Source: Streptomyces thermodiastaticus (lineage in GTDB: Bacteria; Actinomycetota; Actinomycetes; Streptomycetales; Streptomycetaceae). Taken from it: a DNA stretch of 64,000 nt. Under the pieces are notes generated by a model, which was not told the origin of the DNA, ran no database searches, and saw only the letters and a program-made list of their open reading frames with translations. Below, one piece after another: positions 9,030 through 16,164 of this stretch; positions within the stretch are counted from its first letter, which is position 1, and each line of letters opens with the position of its first letter. The translations under genes and the position numbers were made by a program. The stretch lies in assembly GCF_014656135.1 (NCBI RefSeq), contig NZ_BNBV01000014.1, positions 62,001-126,000 of the forward strand, written 5' to 3'.

Positions 9030-9857
9030 ATGGACCGTGACACGGCTCTGCGGTGGCTGCGGGCGACGGTGGCGTCCGGCCGCCCGGTCATCGGCGGCGG
9101 TGCCGGCACGGGCATCTCCGCCAAGTCCGCGGAGGCGGGCGGCATCGATCTGCTGATCATCTACAACTCCGGGCGCTATCGCATGGCCGGCCGGGGCTCG
9201 CTGGCGGGCCTGCTGGCGTACGGCGACGCGAACGCGATCGTGGTGGAGATGGCCGGCGAGGTGCTGCCGGTGGTACGGGACACCCCGGTGCTCGCCGGGG
9301 TCAACGGCACCGACCCGTTCCGGGTGATGGGCCGGTTCCTGGACGAGCTGAAGGAGATGGGTTTCGCCGGGGTGCAGAACTTCCCGACGGTGGGCCTGAT
9401 CGACGGTGTCTTCCGGCAGAACCTGGAGGAGACCGGGATGGGGTTCGGCCTGGAGGTCGAGATGATCGCCGCCGCGCACGAGCGGGACCTGCTGACCGCT
9501 CCGTACGTCTTCGACCCCGCCCAGGCGGCCGCCATGGCCGAGGCCGGCGCCGACATCCTGGTGCCCCACCTCGGGCTGACCACCAAGGGCACCATCGGCG
9601 CGACCACCGCGCTGAGCCTCGACGAGTGCGTCGAGAGGATCCAGGCGATGCGCGACGCGGCGGTGGAGGTCGACCCCGACATCATGGTCCTGTGCCACGG
9701 CGGGCCGATCGCCGAACCCGAGGACGCGCAGTACGTGCTGTCGCGCACACGCGGCGTCGTCGGGTTCTTCGGCGCCAGTTCGATCGAGCGGCTGCCCACG
9801 GAGACGGGCATTCGCCGGCAGACCGAGGCCTTCAAGGCGCTCAGCCTGCCGTCCTGA
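9030..9857 (+). CDS. PEP hydrolase-like TIM-barrel protein (Tm-1 C-terminal half type)
   Basis: 275 aa, a single TIM-barrel of the phosphoenolpyruvate hydrolase/PEP mutase-like type. [60 protein letters not shown] and [17 protein letters not shown] match the family annotated as 'phosphoenolpyruvate hydrolase family protein'. The reaction is not established for this group. The ATG at 9030 begins the conserved domain and is preceded by GCAGGA. The protein corresponds to the C-terminal domain of plant and fungal Tm-1-type fusions, and its upstream neighbour to the N-terminal domain. Confidence 0.85.
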   Translation: MDRDTALRWLRATVASGRPVIGGGAGTGISAKSAEAGGIDLLIIYNSGRYRMAGRGSLAGLLAYGDANAIVVEMAGEVLPVVRDTPVLAGVNGTDPFRVMGRFLDELKEMGFAGVQNFPTVGLIDGVFRQNLEETGMGFGLEVEMIAAAHERDLLTAPYVFDPAQAAAMAEAGADILVPHLGLTTKGTIGATTALSLDECVERIQAMRDAAVEVDPDIMVLCHGGPIAEPEDAQYVLSRTRGVVGFFGASSIERLPTETGIRRQTEAFKALSLPS

Positions 9858-10194
9858 GCGACGGGCCGACAGGGGCCGCACGCCGTGCCGAGCGACCGGC
9901 CTTCCTGACCGGCGACCGGAGCCGGCCAGGTTCCGTCCGGCCGCCGTCCGGCGACACGGTCCCGCGAGCTGCCGCGCCAACGCCCGGACCCGGCCCGGCG
10001 ACCCCTGCGCTGCCGGGATGCGAGGTGCATACCGGGGAGTAGCGTGGGAAGAGCGGATGGGCCGTCCCGCAGCCTGGTGTGCCCGTCCGGTTCCGCGGTC
10101 CGCACGCGCATGCCGCCGGCAGGCCGTGTGGGACGGAACGAAATGGAACACCGCGCACACGCCGTCGCCCCAGAGACCGGGAGGAGTGGTTCGC
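9858..10194. other. Intergenic region with a possible promoter
   Basis: No coding region is recognised. TAGCGT at 10040-10045 resembles an actinobacterial -10 element for the following two-gene unit, leaving a leader of about 140 nt; the -35 is weak. Confidence 0.4.
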
Positions 10195-10374
10195 GTGGGT
10201 GCAGCACCGAACAGCCTGCAGCAGGCGGAACTGACCGAGGAACAGGCGCGCGAGAAGGAGCGCGAGTGGTTCCTCGACGCCGAGACCGGAGAACTCAAAC
10301 CGGACGAGCGTCCCGGTGACGACCCGCGGTCGCAGCCGCGTCCGGTCCGGGCCGCACGATGGACCTTCGACTGA
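10195..10374 (+). CDS. Small charged protein preceding ThiF-like gene
   Basis: 59 aa from GTG 10195, preceded by GGGAGGAG. Highly charged and helical: LTEEQAREKEREWFLDAETG is the core, followed by a Pro/Arg-rich tail ending WTFD. There is no signal peptide, no membrane segment and no C-terminal Gly-Gly, so nothing suggests a ubiquitin-like modifier. Its 3' end overlaps the ThiF-like start by 16 nt, indicating coupled translation. I do not recognise a family; it may be an adaptor or substrate of the enzyme encoded next. Confidence 0.6.
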   Translation: MGAAPNSLQQAELTEEQAREKEREWFLDAETGELKPDERPGDDPRSQPRPVRAARWTFD

Positions 10375-11342
10375 CCGAGCGCTCGGCCGAGCCGCTCACC
10401 GAGGACCGTGTCTGGGCGCGGCATCCCCGGCGTACGGGTGCGGTCCTGATCGTCGGTGCGGGGGCGGTCGGCGGCTTCGTCGCCGAGGAACTGGCGCGGA
10501 TCGGCTTCAGCCCGCTGCATCTGGTCGACCCGGACACGCTGGCGCTGGAGAACATCGTGCGCCACCCGCTCGGGGCGCCCGAGCTGGGGCAGCCGAAGGC
10601 GACGGCGCTGGCCGGCCGGATCCGCCGCGACTTCCCGTCCTGTGCCGCCGTGGGCCACTGCGCCGACTTCACGGCACTGCCCGACGAGGAGCGGTGGTCG
10701 CTGGTGCGCTGGGCCGACGTGCTGGTGGCGGCGACGGACTCGGCCGCGTGCCAGCGCGCGGTCAACAAGGCCGCGCTCATGGCCGGCAGGCCGGCGGTCT
10801 TCCCCGCGGTGTGGGTGGACCCGAGGATCCGCGACGCGGAGGTCGGCGAGATCCTGTGGACGCTGCCCGGCAGGCGCACGCCCTGCTACGAGTGCGCCGC
10901 GGCCTTCCGGCGGGCGGCGTCCGACACCCAGGCGGCTCGCGGCGCCCGGGTGGACATCCAGCTGATCGCCCTGGCGACCGCGCAGGTGGTGACCGCGCTG
11001 GCGCATCCCGACGACGCCCGCTCGGCGCTCCTGGACCGCCGGCACACCGCCATCTACCTGCACGGCTTCACCCCCACCTCACCGGGTGTGGAGGCCGTCT
11101 TCCCCACCGACGGACTGAGCAGCCGCAGCGTGCGGGTGCCGTTCCCGCCCCGGCCCTGCCCCGTCTGCCGGGGCTGGCGGTACGTGGCCTCCACCGACGC
11201 GTCGGCGGGCCGGGACGACGGCCTGCCCCCTCCGCGCGGCGGCGCGCAGCCGCGGTGGCCGGTGGGGGCCGTGCTCACCGCGGTGCTGCTGCTCGTCACG
11301 GTGCTGTTCGTCGTCTCGCTCGCTCAGAGCACCCACTCGTGA
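10359..11342 (+). CDS. ThiF/E1-like adenylyltransferase with C-terminal membrane anchor
   Basis: 327 aa. The Rossmann-type E1/ThiF core has VLIVGAGAVGGFVAEELARIG (residues about 30-50), HLVDPDTLALENIVRHPLG with the conserved Asp and Asn, and an AATDSAACQRAVN block. Two Cys pairs, CYEC and CPVC, could bind the structural zinc of this family. No obvious catalytic thioester cysteine stands out. The C-terminus has a Pro/Arg linker and one strong helix (VGAVLTAVLLLVTVLFVVSLA), an unusual membrane tail for this family. Canonical ThiF/MoeB partners (ThiS, MoaD, E2 or JAB genes) are absent nearby; the only partner is the small overlapping upstream gene. Confidence 0.82.
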   Translation: MDLRLTERSAEPLTEDRVWARHPRRTGAVLIVGAGAVGGFVAEELARIGFSPLHLVDPDTLALENIVRHPLGAPELGQPKATALAGRIRRDFPSCAAVGHCADFTALPDEERWSLVRWADVLVAATDSAACQRAVNKAALMAGRPAVFPAVWVDPRIRDAEVGEILWTLPGRRTPCYECAAAFRRAASDTQAARGARVDIQLIALATAQVVTALAHPDDARSALLDRRHTAIYLHGFTPTSPGVEAVFPTDGLSSRSVRVPFPPRPCPVCRGWRYVASTDASAGRDDGLPPPRGGAQPRWPVGAVLTAVLLLVTVLFVVSLAQSTHS

Positions 11343-11455
11343 GACGGCCGGCCCGCGCGCCCGGCGCGTCGGCGTCGTCCGGCGTGAGGAACGGCCGCCG
11401 GACCCGCACCGTCGGCTCGGACCGTGGCCCCGGCAGCCAGGCAAGGAGGCCGAGA

Positions 11456-11842
11456 ATGACCGTCGAACTCAACCACACCATCGTCGCCGCGCACGACAAG
11501 TGGGCGTCCGCCCGGTTCCTCGCGGACCTGCTGGGCCTGGAGGTGTCACCGGAGTACGGCCCCTTCGCGCCGGTGGAGATACCGAACGGCGTGACCCTCG
11601 ACTTCATGGAGACGGACGGCCCGGTCACGCCGCAGCACTACGCGTTCCTCGTCTCCGAGGACGACTTCGACACGATCTTCGCCCGGATCCGGCAGGCCGG
11701 CCTGGCCTACTGGGCGGACCCGCATCACCACCGGCCCGGCGAGATCAACCACAACGACGGCGGCCGCGGAGCCTACTTCGACGATCCGAACGGCCACCGC
11801 CTGGAGATCCTCACCAGGCCCTACGGCAGCGGGGCGGACTGA
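11456..11842 (+). CDS. VOC family (glyoxalase/bleomycin resistance-like) protein
   Basis: 128 aa, one vicinal-oxygen-chelate domain. NHTIVAAHDKWASARFLADLLGL begins the first beta-alpha-beta unit, QHYAFLVSEDDFDTIFARI the second, and GRGAYFDDPNGHRLEILTRPY is the metal-site C-terminal strand with its Glu. AAGGAGG lies 7 nt before the ATG. The substrate is unknown. Apparently monocistronic. Confidence 0.88.
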   Translation: MTVELNHTIVAAHDKWASARFLADLLGLEVSPEYGPFAPVEIPNGVTLDFMETDGPVTPQHYAFLVSEDDFDTIFARIRQAGLAYWADPHHHRPGEINHNDGGRGAYFDDPNGHRLEILTRPYGSGAD

Positions 11843-11949
11843 ATCCGCACCATCGAACGCAAGCCGCCTCTCCCACGCCGGCCCGCGGGCTTGGTCCGCC
11901 GGACGGTGCGCCGGCGCACGGCGCCCCCTTGCCGGACTGCGGGCGGCTG

Positions 11950-12429
11950 CACCATGCTGTGCGGCACCTGGTGCCACGCGCGGGCCGTGCGCGGGGTGAC
12001 CCGGCCGCAGCTGGTGCTGCCGTCGACCGCGCACACGGCGTTCCACGAGGCGGCGCACCGCCTGGGCCTGGAGACTCTGGTCGTGCCGGTCGACCCGGTG
12101 ACCTGCCCCCGAACCTGCATCTGACCCTCACCCCCGCCACCGGCGACCGGGTGGATGCGCTGCTGACGGATCCGGCCGCGTCGGTCGCGGCGGCCCGGGC
12201 GAGCGAGCCGGTGACCGTGGATCCTGCGCTGGCGGAGCTGGCCGCCGGGCTCGACCCCGACGCGCTCACCGCCGAGAAGGCGGCCCGGCTGCCGGCGTTC
12301 CCCGGGCTGGACGCCGCGCGGGGCCTGTCGTCCAGGACCGCGCCGGTGCCGGCCTTGCTGGACTCCCTGCCGCCCCGGCTGAAGGAGCGGATGCTGACCG
12401 AGTTCATCGGGTTGCTGCCCCGCATCTGA
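11950..12429 (+). pseudogene. Decayed PLP-dependent decarboxylase/sphingosine-1-phosphate lyase-like gene
   Basis: Two separate frames hold pieces of one family. The first (to about 12110) reads ARAVRGVTRPQLVLPSTAH then TAFHEAAHRLGLETLVVPVD, the region before the PLP lysine in sphingosine-1-phosphate lyase-like decarboxylases. After a frame change near 12110 the other frame reads PNLHLTLTPATGDRVDALL through to a family-like C-terminus ending EFIGLLPRI. The N-terminus and the whole catalytic centre with the PLP lysine are missing, so this is a relic with a large internal deletion. Confidence 0.7.
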
Positions 12430-12478
12430 CGGCTGACGGTGCGCCAGGTGCCGGGCTGTCGCGTCTTTCGCCGGTGAG

Positions 12479-12571
12479 GGCGCCGGTGTGTACCGCACAC
12501 TCCAGGGCAGGCGCCGGTGTGGACCGCGCAGCCCACGGCAGGCACCGGGTGGTGCCGTGAATTCCAGGGCA
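12479..12571 (+). repeat. Three tandem 31-nt repeats before the ECF sigma gene
   Basis: Three abutting units of exactly 31 nt (12479-12509, 12510-12540, 12541-12571) each begin GGC(G/A)CCGG and end with CCA(G/C)GGCA. Units 1 and 2 agree at 26 of 31 positions; unit 3 is more diverged. Unit 3 contains the palindrome GGCACC-GGGT-GGTGCC. The array ends 18 nt before a TAAGAT -10-like element. Confidence 0.75.
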
Positions 12572-12601
12572 GGGAACGCGCCCGGCCCGTAAGATCCTGG
12601 C

Positions 12602-13546
12602 ATGGCCCTGAGCGCGAGCGCCGTCCAGCTGTTCCAGGCCGCCAGGCCGCGCCTGGAGGCCACCGCCTACCGTCTGCTGGGCTCGGCGAGCGAGGCCGAG
12701 GACGCCGTGCAGGAGACGTTCCTGCGCTGGCAGGGCGCCGACGTCGAGCGGATCGAGAAACCCGAGGCGTGGCTGACCAAGGTGCTCACCAACCTGTGTC
12801 TCAACCAGCTCGCCTCGGCCCGGGCACGGCGCGAGACGTATGTGGGCCAGTGGCTGCCGGAACCGCTGCTCGCCGGTGACCCGATGCTCGGCCCGGCCGA
12901 AACCGCCGAGCAGCGCGAATCGGTCTCGTACGCGGTGCTCGCCCTGCTGGAGCGGCTGTCCCCGTACGAGCGGGCGGTGTATGTGCTGCGGGAGGCCTTC
13001 GGCTGTCCGCACCGGGAGATCGCCGAGATCCTCGGCATCACCGAGGCCGCCGGCCAGCAGATCTTCCACCGGGCCAAGAAGCACGTCGCCGACGGCAGGG
13101 CCCGCCTCGAGGTCGACGAGGCCGCCGCCCGGCGGATCGTCGAGGAGTTTCTCGAGGCCGCCGCCAGCGGCCGGACCGAGCCGTTGGTGCGGTTGCTCAC
13201 CCAGGACGCGGTGTCCGTCGGTGACGGCGGCGGGAAGGTCCCGGCGCGCGCCAAGGCGGTCGAGGGGGCTTTGGCGGTCGCGACGTTCCTGCGGGGCCTG
13301 TTCAAGCCCAGCGCCGCCAAGCGTGCCCTGGCCGGCGGGTCGCCGCAGCTGTACGCCGCGATCGCGAACGGCGGCCCGGCGGTGGTGGCGGTCCTCGACG
13401 GCCGGGTTGCGGGCGTGCTCTGCCTGGAGGTCACCGCCGACGGCATCGCCGGGCTCCGCAATCAGCTCAACCCCGACAAGCTCCGGCGTGCGTCCCGGCA
13501 GTGGGCGGCCACCGGCCACGGCGAGCCGCTGCTCACCCTCTACTGA
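12602..13546 (+). CDS. ECF sigma factor with C-terminal SnoaL-like domain (ECF41/SigJ type)
   Basis: 314 aa. Sigma region 2 has YRLLGSASEAEDAVQETFLRW and region 4 has LSPYERAVYVLREAFGCPHREIAEILGITEAAGQQIFHRAKKH. A SnoaL/NTF2-like domain follows from about residue 180 to the end, as in ECF41 sigma factors, where it regulates activity in place of an anti-sigma factor. ECF41 genes are usually next to an oxidoreductase or related enzyme gene, as here. TAAGAT at 12590-12595 is 6 nt before the ATG, so the mRNA is probably leaderless. The tandem 31-nt repeats sit over the expected upstream promoter. Confidence 0.92.
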   Translation: MALSASAVQLFQAARPRLEATAYRLLGSASEAEDAVQETFLRWQGADVERIEKPEAWLTKVLTNLCLNQLASARARRETYVGQWLPEPLLAGDPMLGPAETAEQRESVSYAVLALLERLSPYERAVYVLREAFGCPHREIAEILGITEAAGQQIFHRAKKHVADGRARLEVDEAAARRIVEEFLEAAASGRTEPLVRLLTQDAVSVGDGGGKVPARAKAVEGALAVATFLRGLFKPSAAKRALAGGSPQLYAAIANGGPAVVAVLDGRVAGVLCLEVTADGIAGLRNQLNPDKLRRASRQWAATGHGEPLLTLY

Positions 13547-13573
13547 TCCGATGTGACCTCTCCACCGGCCTGA

Positions 13574-13589
13574 TGTGACTTGTTTCACA
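13574..13589. promoter_or_regulatory. CRP-like palindrome between sigma and oxidoreductase genes
   Basis: TGTGA-CTTGTT-TCACA is a perfect match to the CRP-family TGTGA-N6-TCACA pattern. It is about 90 nt before the oxidoreductase start. A second TGTGAC half-site lies at 13554-13559. Streptomyces Crp binds related GTG-N6-CAC-type sequences. Confidence 0.55.
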
Positions 13590-13679
13590 CACCGCTGCTG
13601 TCAGGAAACGGCGCGTCATCCGGTTCAAGAAGCGAACCAGTTCAGACAGCAGTCACGCGTGCGAGACGGGAGTCAGCAC

Positions 13680-14876
13680 ATGCAGCACCGCATCGTCGTT
13701 CTCGGCGCCGGATACACCGGGGCCCTCGCCGCCGGGCGCCTGGCCGGACGTCTGCGTCCCGAGGACGTGTCCGTCACCCTCGTCGACGCCGAACCGGACT
13801 TCGTCGAGCGGGTCCGGTTGCACGAGGTGGCGGCCGGCCGCCCGCTCCGGCCGCGGCCGTACCGCGAGATGTTCGCTGGCACGGGCGTCGGTCTGAGGAC
13901 CGCCAGGGTCACCGGCATCGACGTGGACCGCAGGAGCGTCACCGTCAGCACGGCCGGCGGCACCGAGGAACTCGGCTACGACACCCTCGTGTACGCCCTC
14001 GGCAGCGGCTGGGACGCCGAGGGCGTCCCCGGAGTCGCCGAGCACGCCCACGAGATCGCCGGCCGTGCCGGCGCACTCCGGCTCCACGACCGCCTGGCCC
14101 GGCTGGAGGCGGGCCGGCCTGTGGTCGTGGTCGGCGGTGGTCTCACCGGCCTGGAGTGCGCGGCCGAGATCGCCGAGGCCCGCCCCGATCTGCAGGTCGC
14201 TCTCGCCACCCGCGAAGGCCTCGGTGACCGGCTGTCGGACGCGGGCCGCCGGCATCTGCGGCGGGTCTTCCGCCGGCTCGGCGTCACCGTGCACGAGCAC
14301 ACCGACGTCACCCGGGTCGAGGCCGGCCGCGTCCTCACCGCCGACGGCACATCCATCCCGGCCGCGGTCACCGTGTGGGCCACCGGCTTCGCCGTCCACA
14401 CGATCGCGAAGGCCACCACGCTGGAGGTCGCCGGCACCGGGCAGATCGTCGTCGACCGGACCATGCGCTCGGTGTCGCACCCGGAGGTGTACGCGGTCGG
14501 CGACGCGGCCTGGGCGCTGGGCCCCGGCGACAAGCCGCTGCGCATGTCCTGCGCCTCCGGTCTGCCCACCGCATGGCAGGCCGCCGAGGCCATCACGGCC
14601 CGCCTGACCGGTGCGACGCCCCCGAAGGTGCCGCTGCGCTATGTCCAGCAGTGCGTCTCGCTGGGCCGCGCGGACGGTCTGATCCAGTTCGTCACCGCCG
14701 ACGACCGTGCCGTCCCGGCGATTCTGACCGGCCGGCCCGCCGCCGGCTACAAGGAGCTGACCTGCAAGGCCGCCGCCTGGGCCGTCACCCACCCGCGCCT
14801 GCTGCGCCGGCGCCACCGGCCCGCCGTCCGGGAGCGGCGGCACCGGGCGGAACCGGCGGGCGCGTCGGCGGCCTGA
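13680..14876 (+). CDS. FAD-dependent NDH-2-like pyridine nucleotide oxidoreductase
   Basis: 398 aa. The FAD-binding motif RIVVLGAGYTGALAAGRLAG is at the N-terminus, the NAD(P)-binding motif VVVVGGGLTGLECAAEIAE near residue 145, and the second FAD motif (HPEVYAVGDAAWA) near residue 265. This is the layout of type II NADH dehydrogenases and related oxidoreductases. No C-terminal membrane helix is seen. GGGAG lies 9 nt before the ATG. It follows the ECF41-like sigma gene by 133 nt, so it is the probable target and partner of that sigma factor; the CRP-like palindrome lies in the gap. Confidence 0.9.
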   Translation: MQHRIVVLGAGYTGALAAGRLAGRLRPEDVSVTLVDAEPDFVERVRLHEVAAGRPLRPRPYREMFAGTGVGLRTARVTGIDVDRRSVTVSTAGGTEELGYDTLVYALGSGWDAEGVPGVAEHAHEIAGRAGALRLHDRLARLEAGRPVVVVGGGLTGLECAAEIAEARPDLQVALATREGLGDRLSDAGRRHLRRVFRRLGVTVHEHTDVTRVEAGRVLTADGTSIPAAVTVWATGFAVHTIAKATTLEVAGTGQIVVDRTMRSVSHPEVYAVGDAAWALGPGDKPLRMSCASGLPTAWQAAEAITARLTGATPPKVPLRYVQQCVSLGRADGLIQFVTADDRAVPAILTGRPAAGYKELTCKAAAWAVTHPRLLRRRHRPAVRERRHRAEPAGASAA

Positions 14877-14989
14877 CACCCGGCGAGGCGGGGGCCAGGG
14901 CACCTCGTGGAAGGGGGATCCTGCGCGGAAGGGTCCTGTGGCTCCCCTCGGCGCAGGGCGCCCGTCCTCTCGTACGGGTCCTCGCTCGG

Positions 14990-15021
14990 CGGGCCCGCGG
15001 ACGAAATTCGTCCGGGGCCCG
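14990..15021. terminator. Bidirectional terminator between convergent genes
   Basis: CGGGCCC and GGGCCCG enclose CGGACG/CGTCCG, forming a long stem with one bulged G and a 5-nt AAATT loop. It directly abuts the tetR stop codon and lies 113 nt after the oxidoreductase stop, so it can serve both. Confidence 0.7.
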
Positions 15022-15861
15022 TCAGCTCTTGTCCTTCTTGTCGTTCTCTCCCTTGCCGTCCTTGCCGTTCTCTGCGCCCTCGCGGCGCTCGTCCGGCAGA
15101 TAGCTCGCCAGGCCGCGCAGGATGATCTCCAGACCGATGTCGAATCTGTCGTCGGAGGAGTCGGTGACCATCAGCCCGGCCAGGGCGTGCAGATGGGGGA
15201 AGTCCTCGGCGGGCAGGGACGCCAGATAGTCCCGCATCTGTTCGGCCATGCCGCGCCCGTCGCCGGAACCGCCCCCGGCGGAACCGTCGCCGCCGTGGGC
15301 GGCCATCCGGTCCTGCCACAGGCTCTCCTCCAGGACGAACCCGTCGATGTAGGTGGAGATGAGGTCGCCGGCCTCGGCCGCGATGCGGTCGGGCAGCCCG
15401 GCGGCGCGGAAAATGGCGAGGACGCCCTCCACGTGCGGCAGCAGTTCGGCGGTGAACGGGGCATGGGCCATGGAGATCCTGGCCATGTCCCGGTGCTCCG
15501 TCAGGCGCCGGCGCCCGAAGTGCGCGTACTCCCGGACCTGCTCCTGCCATCGCTCCGGGTCGGGCGCCGGCATCGTGAAGCCGTCGAAGAGCCGCGTGTA
15601 CATCAGCTCCACCAGTTCGTCCTTGGAACTGACGTGGGCGTACAGGGCGGAGACGGTGACCCCCAGAACGGCCGCGACCCGGCGCATCGTCAGCCCTTCG
15701 TAGCCCTCCCGGTCCAGCACGGTGAAGGCGGCGTCGACGATCCGGCCACGGGTCAGCGCCGGCCGCGCGGGGGCGCCGGAGACACGCGCCGGGCGGGCGC
15801 GGTTCCAAGGGGACGGCGGAGGGACGGGCGGGGTGTCGGGGTCGGCGGCCGCATCGGTCAT
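15022..15861 (-). CDS. TetR family regulator controlling the divergent MFS exporter
   Basis: 279 aa. A 36-residue Pro-rich N-terminus precedes a TetR helix-turn-helix: ALTRGRIVDAAFTVLDREG, then LTMRRVAAVLGVTVSALYAHV. The C-terminal ligand domain resembles the TetR_C (tetracyclin-repressor-like) type with HAPFTAELLPHVEGVLAIF. The tail is Lys/Glu/Asp-rich. TAGACT on the minus strand is 6 nt before the ATG, indicating a leaderless mRNA; one of two matching operators (15882-15897) covers the -35 region, so autoregulation is expected. Divergent from the MFS exporter gene. Confidence 0.9.
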   Translation of the reverse strand: MTDAAADPDTPPVPPPSPWNRARPARVSGAPARPALTRGRIVDAAFTVLDREGYEGLTMRRVAAVLGVTVSALYAHVSSKDELVELMYTRLFDGFTMPAPDPERWQEQVREYAHFGRRRLTEHRDMARISMAHAPFTAELLPHVEGVLAIFRAAGLPDRIAAEAGDLISTYIDGFVLEESLWQDRMAAHGGDGSAGGGSGDGRGMAEQMRDYLASLPAEDFPHLHALAGLMVTDSSDDRFDIGLEIILRGLASYLPDERREGAENGKDGKGENDKKDKS

Positions 15862-15881
15862 GGGCTCAGTCTAGGTCGCGG

Positions 15882-15897
15882 GAGAACAGTGTTCACC
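15882..15897. promoter_or_regulatory. TetR operator 1 (tetR side)
   Basis: GAGAACAGTGTTCACC has the core dyad GAACA-G-TGTTC. It overlaps the expected -35 of the leaderless tetR promoter. The reverse complement matches the site at 16009-16024 at 15 of 16 positions. Confidence 0.7.
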
Positions 15898-15929
15898 GCT
15901 GGCCGACGGCCCGGCGGAACGCGGTACAC

Positions 15930-15967
15930 GATATAGCTTGATTGAACCGGCACACTTGCGCTATATC
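15930..15967. promoter_or_regulatory. AT-rich inverted repeat in the tetR/MFS divergent region
   Basis: GATATAGC (15930-15937) and GCTATATC (15960-15967) form a perfect 8-bp inverted repeat with a 22-nt gap, midway between the two TetR operators. It could hold the divergent -10 elements or a second operator. Confidence 0.45.
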
Positions 15968-16008
15968 TTGATGAACAGCGTTCCTTCTGCTGAGCAGTGT
16001 TCTGTTAC

Positions 16009-16024
16009 GGTGAACACCGTTCTC
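16009..16024. promoter_or_regulatory. TetR operator 2 (MFS side)
   Basis: GGTGAACACCGTTCTC is the inverted counterpart of operator 1 with one mismatch. It overlaps a TACGGT -10-like element for the MFS gene. Weaker relatives of the core occur at 15971-15984 and 15992-16002. Confidence 0.7.
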
Positions 16025-16164
16025 CCGGTGTCGTGGGCCACCCGTGCCCACCGGATCGCCGTGTCCGCACGGGGAGCCGGCGCGTCACCAGGTCCGTCCG
16101 TCCCGTCGTGCCCGCGGTTCGCGACCGCGGGGGCGCGACCCGTTCCGTGAATCAGGAGTCGCCG

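Noticed and set aside
10195-10374. Ubiquitin-like modifier encoded beside the ThiF-like enzyme
   Set aside because: The protein has no beta-grasp pattern and no terminal Gly-Gly; it ends WTFD.
12479-12571. CRISPR-like array
   Set aside because: The repeats abut directly with no spacers, are only three, and no cas genes are nearby.
13590-13679. Canonical ECF41 promoter (TGTCACA / CGTC) before the oxidoreductase gene
   Set aside because: TGTCAGG and CGTC are present but only about 8 nt apart, which is too close for a promoter.
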